64,000 nt of DNA from Rossellomorea orangium (GCF_019334305.1 NZ_JAHWGH010000014.1:496001-560000); one strand, 5' to 3'; shown: positions 15,522 through 24,391, counted from the first letter of the stretch. Made by a program: numbers and translations. Notes: generated from the letters alone by a model not told the origin.

Positions 15522-16688
15522 TTAAGGAAGCATCCAAGAGACATTATAGTCATCTTGTCCCCCGTAGTATTGCCAAATCTGAGCCTGTTCGTCCGTACCC
15601 GGGAATGTGATCCATTCCGAGTTATCCGTTGTCAGATCTGTCGGCATATCCATCGGGTAATAGGCAACCCAATAGGCACCAGGCGTGCTTGGAGAGTATT
15701 CCCCCATAGACACTTCCCAGCTCCAGGGAGAAGAATACGTACCAGGTGTGATCCCTTCCCCATTCTTCAAAAGGTAATCAATGAATGCACTGTAAATCAA
15801 TTGATTGTTCGCATAGTCATAGCTATTCATGCCCGTGTAAGCAGGCTCGACATCAATGAAAATGACAGGTTTTACTTTTGTCCCATAAACACTTTTCATC
15901 GCTTCATACGTCTCCAGAGCAAGGGCCGCCTGATTCTCTCCCCACTCAATTGGAGAAATTCCGTCCGGCGCGGTTTGCATTCCGGAAAGGAACCAGTATC
16001 CGTAAAGGTACGTCGCTTCCTCTGCTCTGTCACTGCTGAAGTAAATGCCACCGCCAGTGGTCGTATCGAATTGTACCTTGCTTCCATATCCTAACTTCCC
16101 GATATAAAAATCCTGACCTTCAGGATTTGCTGTAGAAGCAGAGTCAGATCCGTATGTGTATTCTGCCTCATCAGACTCATTGGAGTCAGTCACGACTTCA
16201 GATTCTTCACCAGGCTCTTCTGTCTGTTCATCTGATCCTTCTGTAGGAGCAGGGGATAAAATCGCTGAGTTCGTGTTTGCATGTTGTACAGCTGTTTCAC
16301 TGGCATGCTCACTCGCTTGTGAATTCACCCTTCTGTTTTCGGCTTTTTCCGGTTGGTCGGCCTTTTTTTCTACATTAGGCTTCACTTCAGGCTTAATAGA
16401 ATCGGCCTTTTCGTTGGCTTTTTCTTCAGCTTGCCCTTTAGCTTCTTCCCGCTGCTTCTCTGCATTTTGTTGGTTATCTTCTGATTTCGACTGTTCAGGA
16501 GCCTGTGGCTTCACATGAGCTTCCTTATCATGCGTCTTTTGGGAGTGGACGGCTTGTTCTGGCTTTACGTCTTCCCCTTTTTCTTTATCCATTCCCGCCG
16601 CTTGAGCGAACGTGCCTCCAGACATAAGTCCAAATGACAATGCTGTTGTCACAACCAGTGATTTCATCCATTTGTTTGAGTTTTTCAT
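15522..16688 (-). CDS. Secreted protein with charged linker and GH25-like C-terminal domain
   Basis: 388 residues from ATG 16688 (GAGGAG 10 bases upstream). A signal peptide (MKNSNKWMKSLVVTTALS) ends near AQAAG. Residues about 30-190 are low-complexity K/E/Q/A-rich, then acidic. The last 190 residues form a compact domain with VIFIDVEPAYTG, a TYSSPWSWE strand, VAYYP and a final QAQIWQYYGG. The layout of acidic residues on beta-strand ends resembles glycoside hydrolase 25 or the DUF1906 TIM-barrel group, so a cell-wall-lytic role is possible but not shown. It follows another secreted protein of similar plan. Confidence 0.7.
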   Translation of the reverse strand: MKNSNKWMKSLVVTTALSFGLMSGGTFAQAAGMDKEKGEDVKPEQAVHSQKTHDKEAHVKPQAPEQSKSEDNQQNAEKQREEAKGQAEEKANEKADSIKPEVKPNVEKKADQPEKAENRRVNSQASEHASETAVQHANTNSAILSPAPTEGSDEQTEEPGEESEVVTDSNESDEAEYTYGSDSASTANPEGQDFYIGKLGYGSKVQFDTTTGGGIYFSSDRAEEATYLYGYWFLSGMQTAPDGISPIEWGENQAALALETYEAMKSVYGTKVKPVIFIDVEPAYTGMNSYDYANNQLIYSAFIDYLLKNGEGITPGTYSSPWSWEVSMGEYSPSTPGAYWVAYYPMDMPTDLTTDNSEWITFPGTDEQAQIWQYYGGQDDYNVSWMLP

Positions 16689-16728
16689 GTTCATTTTTCT
16701 CCTCTTCATTATCGTTATTTATGTACAT

Positions 16729-17562
16729 TTAAACGGTAAGAAAAGGAGATTTCTCGGGTGGCGGTGATGGCGGGGCATTCATCCAATGGTACCAGTACTG
16801 CACTTCAGAGTCATGATAGATGTTGCCAAGGTACAATCCTGTTTCCCAATGGAAGCTCCCTGCAATGAAGCTCGAACTTGCTCCCGTGCCGGGAATATCT
16901 TGTGTTTTCCCTCCAGAAGGCTGGTTCCGATTCGATGAGGTGTGGATAACCTCAATATCGACCGGTTTCCCGGACGGTGATTGATCATCCGGTTTTTGCA
17001 TCGGTTTTTGAACAGGGATTTGAGGCGTTGTCTTCTTTTTTTCGGGAAGAGATTCAATCTCTTTCTCTACCACCTGTGAAACGCCGTATGACAGCTTCTC
17101 AACTGATTCTTTCACTCTAGATCTTTCGGCAGTGAGAGGTTCAGAATGGGCTTTGGGAGTAGTGATCTTGATTGGATTCTCTTTTTTCACATTTCTTGTT
17201 TCCACTGACCCTTTTTCCACTGCTACTGCCTTCACAAATCGATTTTGCTGAGCTTCAACCCTTTGATTGATACCAGGAGGTACAGCCTTCTGTGGACGTT
17301 TATCCTCTTTGGGCACGTGAGCCTTCGCCGGCATCTCCTGAGGTGGACCAGGATTCTTCACCAGGTTGCCTTGGTCACTCTGCTTTTTAGGATCCGGGAT
17401 CGTTTTTTCCATTTTCATTTCTTTATCTTTTGCATCCGTATGTACTTCTGCTCTCTCGGATCGATGGTCGCTCCCTCTATGATCCTGTGCATATGTATGA
17501 ATCGGCAGGATTGCCGCTGCCCCTATCAAAATACTGAGTAAAAGGAATGGCTTGATGTTCAT
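16729..17562 (-). CDS. Secreted low-complexity protein of unknown function
   Basis: 277 residues from ATG 17562, preceded by AAAGGAGGTGATATC, nearly the full complement of the 16S tail, so strong translation is expected. Signal peptide: MNIKPFLLLSILIGAAA, with cleavage near TYAQ. The body is a long K/P/Q/E-rich, probably disordered segment. The last 60 residues are unlike it, rich in Trp, Tyr, His and Gly (GSFHWETGLYLG, VQYWYHWMN) and ending PPSPPPEKSP. No family recognised. It lies 40 bases upstream of the GH25-like secreted protein gene on the same strand, so the two may act together at the surface. Confidence 0.65.
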   Translation of the reverse strand: MNIKPFLLLSILIGAAAILPIHTYAQDHRGSDHRSERAEVHTDAKDKEMKMEKTIPDPKKQSDQGNLVKNPGPPQEMPAKAHVPKEDKRPQKAVPPGINQRVEAQQNRFVKAVAVEKGSVETRNVKKENPIKITTPKAHSEPLTAERSRVKESVEKLSYGVSQVVEKEIESLPEKKKTTPQIPVQKPMQKPDDQSPSGKPVDIEVIHTSSNRNQPSGGKTQDIPGTGASSSFIAGSFHWETGLYLGNIYHDSEVQYWYHWMNAPPSPPPEKSPFLTV

Positions 17563-17645
17563 GATATCACCTCCTTTCAACTATTCCATAGACACTATTC
17601 GACATTTTCTGTTTATTTTTGTCGGTAGTTCCACCCTCTCTCATG

Positions 17646-17680
17646 TAAAAAAAACCGATTTTCAGTTTGAAAATCGGTTT
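17646..17680 (-). terminator. Terminator of the three-gene unit 17714-18503
   Basis: 12-bp stem AAACCGATTTTC / GAAAATCGGTTT with 5-base loop, followed on the minus strand by TTTTTT. Confidence 0.85.
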
Positions 17681-17713
17681 AGAAAGAAAAATCTTTATGT
17701 AGTTTTCATTCTT

Positions 17714-18010
17714 CTAATTCCCATCTTTAAACGACAATCCCTTCTCCCCAAGCGCCTTCCTAAGCTTTGGAATGGAAGAAGGACCCATCCCATGAAAAGC
17801 AAGAATCTCTTTCTCACTGAATCCAGCCAGCTCATCAAGCGTCGTAATCCCGTTATTCTCCAACGCTCTTCTCGCAGGACTTGAGAGAATCGACAGAAAT
17901 CCTTTGTCAGGTTTCCGTTCCCTTTCACAAATCGGACAGGTCGGGCAATCACTCTTCTTCACATAGCTATGTCCGTTGTCACATACTCTCTCGTTTCCGT
18001 TAGATGTCAT
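17714..18010 (-). CDS. Zinc-binding protein with RNAP alpha-CTD-like helix-hairpin-helix domain
   Basis: 98 residues. The N-terminus has cysteines spaced as in a zinc ribbon (C10, and CPTCPIC near 22-28). The C-terminal half (SPARRALENNGITTLDELAGFSE, then FHGMGPSSIPKLRKAL) matches the helix-hairpin-helix of the RNA polymerase alpha C-terminal domain. It could bind DNA, but no partner is known. ATG overlaps the preceding gene's stop (ATGA). Confidence 0.75.
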   Translation of the reverse strand: MTSNGNERVCDNGHSYVKKSDCPTCPICERERKPDKGFLSILSSPARRALENNGITTLDELAGFSEKEILAFHGMGPSSIPKLRKALGEKGLSFKDGN

Positions 18011-18309
18011 GCTGCTACCCCTTTCCTATGCCGAATCAGGGTCACCGCATTTAAGAAAATCGTTACGATGATCAGCACCGCAGAAGCGAACGCCGTGGAG
18101 CCTGTTATGTCCATAATCGCGGACCAATCCCCGATTTGGACCAGATGATAGTGATAGAATATCTGGAAAGATAAAGACAGGGCACATGCGCCCATGCTCA
18201 TGACGGCAAGGGTTTGCACATTTCTCTGCTTCTTCACATAGCCCACCAGTGGAAGCATCCAAGCTAGAAGCCCTAGTAGCAGGCTACCGACATTCAGCCA
18301 AACGATCAT
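18007..18309 (-). CDS. Small membrane protein, three helices
   Basis: 100 residues with three membrane segments (about 4-24, 33-53, 67-90). It begins four bases inside the stop of the 65-residue protein gene and ends four bases inside the next start, so all three genes are translationally coupled. Function unknown. Confidence 0.7.
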   Translation of the reverse strand: MIVWLNVGSLLLGLLAWMLPLVGYVKKQRNVQTLAVMSMGACALSLSFQIFYHYHLVQIGDWSAIMDITGSTAFASAVLIIVTIFLNAVTLIRHRKGVAA

Positions 18310-18503
18310 ACCAATTCCCCCTTCTCTTTATGATTGGAGATTCTCCACATCCACGAAGCCAAAAGAAGGATCACCCCTGCACACGTGGCAATTAGGTTAT
18401 ATACAAGAATATCTCCTGACTTCAAATAATAGATCGAAAGCGTCCCACCAAAGATCAGCATGATGGAAAAGGATAAACGAATGAGATAGGCATTGATCTT
18501 CAT
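18306..18503 (-). CDS. Small membrane protein, two helices
   Basis: 65 residues from ATG 18503, preceded by AGGAGGGGGG. Two hydrophobic segments and a charged tail (RISNHKEKGELV). The reading upstream of 18503 covers the promoter and is not coding. First gene of a three-gene unit. Confidence 0.65.
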   Translation of the reverse strand: MKINAYLIRLSFSIMLIFGGTLSIYYLKSGDILVYNLIATCAGVILLLASWMWRISNHKEKGELV

Positions 18504-18522
18504 ACCATCCCCCCTCCTCTTT

Positions 18523-18551
18523 ATTATTCCAAAATATTCAATATTCTTCAA
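18523..18551 (-). promoter_or_regulatory. Sigma-A promoter with extended -10 for the 18503-17714 unit
   Basis: TTGAAG (18551-18546), 17 bases ending TTTTGG, AATAAT (18528-18523). The TG one base before the hexamer is the extended -10 element. Confidence 0.65.
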
Positions 18552-18681
18552 TCCTTTAACATGATAAATAATAGTGGAATACCTTTAGGGTACCACCTGT
18601 TCCAGAATGCCTCCTTTGTCATAAATGCACTCCTAATCGAGCATAGTAAAGAGGAATGATTGATGAAGAAAGGAAGTGCCT

Positions 18682-19383
18682 ATGAGTATCGCTGAATTAT
18701 TCATCAGACTTCTTCTGTCCTTCGTATTTCTTTTTGTCTTTACGCGATTAATGGGACGAAAAGAAATATCCCAGATGACGTTCTTCAACTTTGTTTCTGC
18801 CATTGCATTGGGAACGTTAGGCGCATCACTTGCCATTGATTCGTCCATCAGTGTCAGAAATGGGATAATTGCATTGGCCGGCTGGAGCATCTTCACCATC
18901 CTGATGGGGTATTGGGACCTGAAATCGAAATCCTTCAGGAGTCTTGTAGAAGGCACTCCACGTGTAGTCGTACGAAAAGGCGAAGTACTTGAAGGGGAAC
19001 TTAAGAAACTCCGTCTCGACATCGATGCCCTGAATGTCCTTTTGCGAAAAAAGAACGTCTTCTCCATTCAGGATGTCGATTACGCCATCATGGAAACAGA
19101 CGGAACCCTGTCCGTCATGAAAAAAGAAGGCAAGCAGGCAGTGACCAAGAGCGACCGGTTGAACCCTTCCCTTACGACTAGTCACGTCATCCCCATCCCC
19201 ACTGCATTAATCGAGGACGGAAAGATCAATGACAAGAACATCGAAGCACTTCCGGTAGATGAACAGTGGCTGAAACAGCAATTGACCACAAAGGGGATTC
19301 ACTCTATCTCAGATGTGTTCTATGCTGAAATTCAGAAGGACGGTACACTACATGTGGATCGGTATGATGACACGGTTCATTAA
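18682..19383 (+). CDS. DUF421 (YetF family) membrane protein
   Basis: 233 residues. Three N-terminal membrane helices (up to about residue 80) precede a cytoplasmic domain of paired alpha/beta repeats. The conserved LMGRKEISQMTFFNFV and ALGTLGAS are hallmarks of YetF/YdfR/YkjA proteins. Some relatives affect spore or germination traits, but the biochemical role is unknown. ATG 18682 follows AAAGGAAG. Monocistronic. Confidence 0.88.
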   Translation: MSIAELFIRLLLSFVFLFVFTRLMGRKEISQMTFFNFVSAIALGTLGASLAIDSSISVRNGIIALAGWSIFTILMGYWDLKSKSFRSLVEGTPRVVVRKGEVLEGELKKLRLDIDALNVLLRKKNVFSIQDVDYAIMETDGTLSVMKKEGKQAVTKSDRLNPSLTTSHVIPIPTALIEDGKINDKNIEALPVDEQWLKQQLTTKGIHSISDVFYAEIQKDGTLHVDRYDDTVH

Positions 19384-19392
19384 CGGAAATGG

Positions 19393-19421
19393 AAAGAGAC
19401 TGCCTGATGGGCAGTCTCTTT
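19393..19421 (+). terminator. Bidirectional terminator
   Basis: 12-bp stem AAAGAGACTGCC / GGCAGTCTCTTT with a 5-base loop between the DUF421 gene and the truncated nucleotidase gene. Confidence 0.85.
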
Positions 19422-19437
19422 GATTAGTAAGGCATCT

Positions 19438-19710
19438 TCATTCTCTTTCCTTTACTGCAAAACTGTTAGAGTACATGAGAATAAGAAGCAACCCTCCCAA
19501 ACCATAAAGGAAAAAGGAAATCTTCCGCCCATCCACCCAGCTCTGATAAGCAAGGATGTCATCAGCATTATGTGGCCGGATTTTCCATAGTCTGGTTCCT
19601 ATTAAATCATCTATCGTCAGATTTTCATTATAATCCCTATTAAATAGATCCAAGTGTTTCTTATGTAAGTCTGCCATTACTTCATCCATATCAATGGCTA
19701 TTCTCTTCAT
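19438..19710 (-). pseudogene. Truncated 5'(3')-deoxyribonucleotidase joined to a membrane tail
   Basis: 90 residues. The first 55 (IAIDMDEVMADLHKKHL, then IGTRLWKIRPHN) are clearly the start of a HAD-fold 5'(3')-deoxyribonucleotidase, including the nucleophile motif DMDEV. These enzymes are normally about 180 residues and need three further motifs, all missing here. After residue 58 the frame passes into an unrelated hydrophobic tail (FFLYGLGGLLLILMYSN) and a short KERE end. A deletion has probably fused two genes. The start overlaps the stop of the acetyltransferase gene (ATGA), so it may still be translated. Confidence 0.65.
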
Positions 19711-20285
19711 TTGCTACCTTCTTCCTCTCCAACATAATCCTCCCGAAGGATCCCATAAACCGCACAGTCTTTATACTGACCTTTCGCATTTCGAATCATA
19801 TGCCGGATGATCCCTTCCTCTTTCATCCCTGCCTTTTCCATGATCCTTCCAGAAGCCGGATTATCCGTATTATGGGCAGCAGATAGTTTATGGACGTTCA
19901 TGTGTATGAAGGCAAATTTCACGACTGCTTTCAATGTTTCAGTCCCATATCCCTTATTCCACCAATTGTACCCAATAGAATAACTAACCTCACAATTACC
20001 GGTGGAAGAGTTAAAGTCATATAAATCAATCTCTCCTATGAGAACTTGACCATCTTTGAGCTCTATCCCCCAGTAACAAAACTCTTTCGAATCGTATCCA
20101 CCTACAACCTTCTCCATCCGTACCTTTGTTTCTGCAACATTCTTGTGAGCAGGGCTGACCCGATGATCAGATACCCGTTCGTCTGAAAGCCAATGATCAA
20201 ATGCACTTTGTGTATCATCCAGGCACAACTTACGAAGAATGAGCCGATCGGTTTCAATGGTTGGGGTGCCACAAAAATCGAACAT
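19707..20285 (-). CDS. GNAT N-acetyltransferase, RimJ/RimL type
   Basis: 192 residues. The N-terminal IETDRLILRKL and the later NWWNKGYGTETLKAVV loop and DNPASGRIMEKAGM are typical of the RimJ/RimL branch, which acetylates protein N-termini or small amines. Substrate unknown. Confidence 0.85.
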   Translation of the reverse strand: MFDFCGTPTIETDRLILRKLCLDDTQSAFDHWLSDERVSDHRVSPAHKNVAETKVRMEKVVGGYDSKEFCYWGIELKDGQVLIGEIDLYDFNSSTGNCEVSYSIGYNWWNKGYGTETLKAVVKFAFIHMNVHKLSAAHNTDNPASGRIMEKAGMKEEGIIRHMIRNAKGQYKDCAVYGILREDYVGEEEGSK

Positions 20286-20315
20286 GATGTCACTCCTATC
20301 CGAAACAGATGTTCA

Positions 20316-20630
20316 TTATAAATACGTCACTATCATCACAACAAAACTGATACCCGTAAACATCAGGACCCCATAAAACACTGACCCGACATTGGACTTC
20401 AATTCATTATCCTTTTGAATCTTCCACCCTGCTTGACTTGCATCAAGAGTTGCATTTTTAGATAGCATACCGCCGCTACTGTTGAAAAAGAAGAGCACCA
20501 CTGTTATGCCAAGACCAATAAAAAAGCTCCATTCTCCATAAGAAAAGGAGATCAGAAGGCTTCCGATCCAAATACCGATAGCCATTACCGCCGCCGTCAC
20601 TACTGATGTTTTTGTAATGAAATTCCTCAT
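20316..20630 (-). CDS. Small membrane protein, three helices
   Basis: 104 residues from ATG 20630 after GAGGGGGAATAT. Helices near 8-28, 30-48 and 82-103 are separated by a soluble loop (KNATLDASQAGWKIQKDNE). No family named. It probably forms one unit with the acetyltransferase gene downstream. Confidence 0.65.
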   Translation of the reverse strand: MRNFITKTSVVTAAVMAIGIWIGSLLISFSYGEWSFFIGLGITVVLFFFNSSGGMLSKNATLDASQAGWKIQKDNELKSNVGSVFYGVLMFTGISFVVMIVTYL

Positions 20631-20785
20631 ATATATTCCCCCTCGTGTAACCATACTTACGAATGGGATTGTGTAAAAGTTTCAATTTTCAGTCAAATAT
20701 GTTACTAATCTATTCTAATAAGAGCGATTTTCCCAATATCAAACATAAAAAAGATGGAGAATAACAGATACAAAGATTTCCTCTT

Positions 20786-21208
20786 CTAGAATTCAACATA
20801 AAAAGGCTGCTGCTCCGCATTCAAACAGTGCTCAATCCGTTCTCTAAAATTCGAGTGCGTCACCAATTCAAGCGCCTCTTTAATCGGAAAGAATGCTACC
20901 TCAAGACTCTCAGATGAAGTCGTCGGCTCACCACCAACAGGCTTCGCGAGAAACAGGGTGTTGCATATAGAACGTTTTACATTCTGATACACACCGCAGA
21001 ATGATACGATTTCAACATCAATACCCGATTCCTCCTTCGTCTCCCTGATGGCCGCGTCTTTCAACGATTCCCCTTCTTCCACCTGTCCACCGGGCATTTC
21101 CCATCCACGCCTTGGCCCTTTAATTAACAAGATTTCCTGCTGTTCATTGATGACGATTGTCGCCGCCGATACGATATGTTTTGGCGGTGTGTATGTTTGC
21201 TGTGTCAT
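20786..21208 (-). CDS. Nudix hydrolase
   Basis: 140 residues. The Nudix box GQVEEGESLKDAAIRETKEE (about 41-60) is complete, with the metal-binding REXXEE core. It would hydrolyse a nucleoside diphosphate linked to another group; the substrate cannot be read from the sequence. ATG follows AAGGAGGAATTTTT. Confidence 0.85.
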   Translation of the reverse strand: MTQQTYTPPKHIVSAATIVINEQQEILLIKGPRRGWEMPGGQVEEGESLKDAAIRETKEESGIDVEIVSFCGVYQNVKRSICNTLFLAKPVGGEPTTSSESLEVAFFPIKEALELVTHSNFRERIEHCLNAEQQPFYVEF

Positions 21209-21274
21209 AAAAATTCCTCCTTCATTGGTAAAAGGAGCCTACCTTGCACGATAAACTCCCGAAACGTAAAATCC

Positions 21275-21673
21275 TTATAAAATGGGCTCCCTCGTTTCTG
21301 CCGTGGAAAAAAATGCCCCTTTCACATAAATCGTATAGATTAAGACAATAACCGAAAACACAACATTCCCTATAAAAGGTTGTTGTGGCTGGTTCGTTGC
21401 TAGCACGGAGCTGATCAGGGCAAAAAGGGCTGAATAAGACAGGAATAACCAAAAACCCCATTTTTTCAATCTCATGTATCCGTACACCATCAACAGAGAA
21501 AAGAAGGCCAGGACGATCCTCATCATCCTTTCAGGGAGGATGGAAATTCCAAATCGTTCAGAAATACTGATGGCGTCAGCACCTGCCTGATAAAAAATGG
21601 CGGTGAATAGTAAAACCGCCGCGCCAAACATATAAAAGTATCCAATCACCGATACTCCCAAAGGTCTTTTCAT
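21275..21673 (-). CDS. Four-helix membrane protein
   Basis: 132 residues from ATG 21673. Four membrane segments; a conserved-looking MRLKKWGFWLFL junction, common in Bacillus small membrane proteins, precedes the third. No known function. Driven by a TTGAGT-N17-CATAAT promoter that overlaps the end of the upstream kinase-like gene. Confidence 0.65.
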   Translation of the reverse strand: MKRPLGVSVIGYFYMFGAAVLLFTAIFYQAGADAISISERFGISILPERMMRIVLAFFSLLMVYGYMRLKKWGFWLFLSYSALFALISSVLATNQPQQPFIGNVVFSVIVLIYTIYVKGAFFSTAETREPIL

Positions 21674-21717
21674 TCTTCCCACATCCTAATGGCATAGTGT
21701 ATATTCTTACACTACCA

Positions 21718-21746
21718 ATTATGTCAAAATAACCCATTACACTCAA
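21718..21746 (-). promoter_or_regulatory. Sigma-A promoter, TGGTAGTG family, for the 21673 gene
   Basis: TTGAGT (21746-21741), 17 bases, CATAAT (21723-21718), then TGGTAGTG. The same -35, extended -10 and downstream octamer (or its first seven bases) recur at 33228-33256 and 40273-40301. Confidence 0.65.
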
Positions 21747-22402
21747 TAACTATTTCCTTTACCTTCTTCCTTCAACTCTTTCTCCACCCAATATCCCTCA
21801 TCCGTATTCCTCACCACCACATCAAAGAGCTCGCTCTTCGGATGCATGAAGACTTCATATTGAATTCGCCGCTCGTCATGGGTTTTCCGTAAATAATCCA
21901 CTTCCATTCCCCTCTCGTTCACGTCGCGGATGCCACGCCTCTTGAGCTCGGTTTCTCCATCTGTGTAGAAGTAGATTTTCAAGTCATATAAATTCGGTTT
22001 ACTGAACGCAACCGACATCCCCTCGACGATGGTCAGTTTCTTACGTGAAGAAATAAGCCGGCTCGGTTCGTAGGGAACGTCCAGCGTGTAGAAATCCATC
22101 CCCTCCCTCACCATCCTCACGTCCCGATCGAGGGAGAATAGATGATGGGCGTCGGGATGGCAAGCAGTCATCTTCGACTGATGCATTTCGTTCTCATATA
22201 CATATTCAATGAAGGAATGTTTCCTCACAGACGAACTCACGATATATGGATCGGTGTTGATATAATTGGCTTCCCCAAGCAGCCTCAACAGCCGCTTTGC
22301 AAATGTCGTTTTACCCGATGCGCCGTGACCTGAAATGCCGACGATCATTCGTTCTTCTTGATTTTTCAATTGATTGGCTATCGTATGTAGAAATTTGTCC
22401 AT
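21743..22402 (-). CDS. P-loop kinase of the uridine kinase family
   Basis: 219 residues. Walker A is GHGASGKTT (about 25-33), followed by NTDPYIV. A later LTIVEGMSVA matches the Walker B region of uridine kinase and phosphoribulokinase-like proteins. A phosphoryl transfer to a nucleoside or sugar is likely, but the substrate is not clear. The C-terminal part (HPKSELFDVVVRNT) is typical of this branch. Confidence 0.75.
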   Translation of the reverse strand: MDKFLHTIANQLKNQEERMIVGISGHGASGKTTFAKRLLRLLGEANYINTDPYIVSSSVRKHSFIEYVYENEMHQSKMTACHPDAHHLFSLDRDVRMVREGMDFYTLDVPYEPSRLISSRKKLTIVEGMSVAFSKPNLYDLKIYFYTDGETELKRRGIRDVNERGMEVDYLRKTHDERRIQYEVFMHPKSELFDVVVRNTDEGYWVEKELKEEGKGNSY

Positions 22403-22494
22403 GTATTGGCCCCTTCTCTAACGTATTAATCCTCTCCGCTGATATCGATTTCTGTATTATCTTCTTCTACTCCGTCAGGGTGCCTCATTTCAAC

Positions 22495-22634
22495 CTACTG
22501 TCCACGCATCCTGAGCTGCTTGATCATCATGGCCAGAAAGATTCCGACCAATGAAAGAGGAAATCGAGATGAAAGAGCACCGCGATACTCAAAATGAAGA
22601 TCGGCAGGGCGGTGAATAATTGAAGTTTCTTCAT
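22495..22634 (-). pseudogene. Frameshifted 46-residue membrane protein gene
   Basis: ATG 22634 overlaps the stop of the M3 peptidase (ATGA). The frame starts MKKLQLFTALPIFIL and continues as a membrane helix, then shifts at a T run (22554-22556) and stops at 22527 after 35 residues. Adding one T gives a smooth continuation (FSLVGIFLAMMIKQLRMRGQ) to a stop at 22495, a two-helix miniprotein. This is a real one-base loss, a programmed shift or a sequencing error. Confidence 0.5.
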
Positions 22635-24391
22635 CTGGAACCCGCCAGCCTCACAAATTCCTCACTATCCTTCACACACAGCTCCATCCCTTTTTCCCAA
22701 AAGGATTCCTCCGTAATATCTTCTCCCAAATGCTTTATGACGAGGTCTTCTGCCGTCATGCGTCCTGAATCCCGCAGGAGGTCCATATACTGCTTTTCAA
22801 ACCCTTTTCCCATTTCCTTTGCCCGTGCGAAGAGATGGAGTGCCAGTAAGTAGCCAAAGGTGTATGGAAAGTTATAAAAAGGAGATTCGGTTTTATAAAA
22901 ATGGGGCGTCCAGATCCATGAATGAACGGGCACCTCATCAAGGGCACCGGCATATCCCTCTTCCATGGCAGACTTCATCAGTTCGTTCAAGCGTGCTGCA
23001 GGGATGAACCCATTTCTCCGTTCTTCGTGAACATTCTTCTCAAAGATGAATCTGGCATGAAGATTCATGAAGTTCATGACGCTTCTCTTCAATTTTTCAT
23101 CAAGGAGGAACAGCTTCTCTTCGTCGGTCTCCGCTTTATCCAGAGCCTCTTCAAGGATGATCATTTCTGCAAAGGTAGACGCCGTTTCCGCCAGGTTCAT
23201 GGGGTAGGATTTATTCATCCCGTTCACCGATTTCATCGCATGATTGTGAAAGGCATGACCGAGTTCATGCACAAGAGTCAACACTCCTTTGAAGGTGCCG
23301 GGGAACGTCATGAATACCCTTGATTCCCCCGTCAAAGGAAATCCGGCACAAATGGCAACGGCAGACTTCCCGGGACGATTTTCCGCTTCGACCCAGCCCT
23401 CGCGGAATGCTTTCTCGGCGAATTGACCCATTTCCGTCCCGAAAGATTGAAACCACTCCTCGATCAAGGCAGCCGCTTCCCCATACTTCATCCCTTGATG
23501 ATCATGATTCATCGGAGACCAGAAGTGATAAGACTTCATTTTCGCATCGCCATGCATAGCTGCCTTCACACTCAGGTATTCCGCAAACGGCTTTTTATTT
23601 TTCTCCATTACCGAAAGCATCGCATTCAGCGTTTCAGGCTTCATCCTGTTCTGAGCAAGGGGGATCTGAAGAACGTCCTCTGTGCCCATGCTCTTATACA
23701 TATTCAGCCTGAATCCTATCAGGTGGTTCAAGATTTGGGCGAACTGTCCCTCATGCTCGTTCCACTTCTCCACCATAGCTTCATAAGACTCTTTTCGGAT
23801 CGACTCATCGGCATGGGACCGGAGATTAATGGCCTGTCCTACTGAAATTCCCTCTCCCCTCAACTGAACCTTAATGCTGCTCATGAAAGATTGATAGAAT
23901 TCTCCCCAGGCGTGGTATCCGTCTGCCATGAGGTCCAGTACTTCCCTGGATGGCTCACGGCCGGCTTCTTCCCGCCACTCACCGAGAAGGAAGCGATACT
24001 CCTTAAGTTCCTCGGCGGCAAGCATTCTCTCCCATTCCTTTTCTTCAATGCGTGCAAATTTCCTTTTCAACTCACTGACCATAGACTCATATGTAGATTG
24101 AAGGGCCGTGGTTTCTCCTCTATAAAGCTGTGCCCCCTGATCGGTTGGTTTCACCGAAAGAAGGCAGATTGAAAAAGATCTCGCCTGTGAAATCGACACC
24201 TTTATGTTCCTCAGCCTTTCAAGAACATCGGCTAGCTGCTCCGTTCCCGGCGTCATCTTTTGCAAAAGCTCTTCCAATCCAGTGATGTTTTCTTCCGTCC
24301 TTTTCATATGTTCCTGCAGTTCAAGTGACGCACTTCCACCTTCAAAGATGCTATCAAGATTCCATACTGGATTATATTTGGTTATCATCAT
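22631..24391 (-). CDS. M3 family oligoendopeptidase (first of two)
   Basis: 586 residues, cytoplasmic, no signal peptide. The zinc site HELGHAFHNH is in the C-terminal third, with the downstream glutamate in NLAETASTFAEMI. The PepF/oligoendopeptidase F type of M3 enzyme cleaves short peptides. AGGGGGAGCTA precedes the double ATG. It is about 80 residues shorter than B. subtilis PepF. A paralogue lies at 34581-36353. Confidence 0.9.
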   Translation of the reverse strand: MMITKYNPVWNLDSIFEGGSASLELQEHMKRTEENITGLEELLQKMTPGTEQLADVLERLRNIKVSISQARSFSICLLSVKPTDQGAQLYRGETTALQSTYESMVSELKRKFARIEEKEWERMLAAEELKEYRFLLGEWREEAGREPSREVLDLMADGYHAWGEFYQSFMSSIKVQLRGEGISVGQAINLRSHADESIRKESYEAMVEKWNEHEGQFAQILNHLIGFRLNMYKSMGTEDVLQIPLAQNRMKPETLNAMLSVMEKNKKPFAEYLSVKAAMHGDAKMKSYHFWSPMNHDHQGMKYGEAAALIEEWFQSFGTEMGQFAEKAFREGWVEAENRPGKSAVAICAGFPLTGESRVFMTFPGTFKGVLTLVHELGHAFHNHAMKSVNGMNKSYPMNLAETASTFAEMIILEEALDKAETDEEKLFLLDEKLKRSVMNFMNLHARFIFEKNVHEERRNGFIPAARLNELMKSAMEEGYAGALDEVPVHSWIWTPHFYKTESPFYNFPYTFGYLLALHLFARAKEMGKGFEKQYMDLLRDSGRMTAEDLVIKHLGEDITEESFWEKGMELCVKDSEEFVRLAGSR

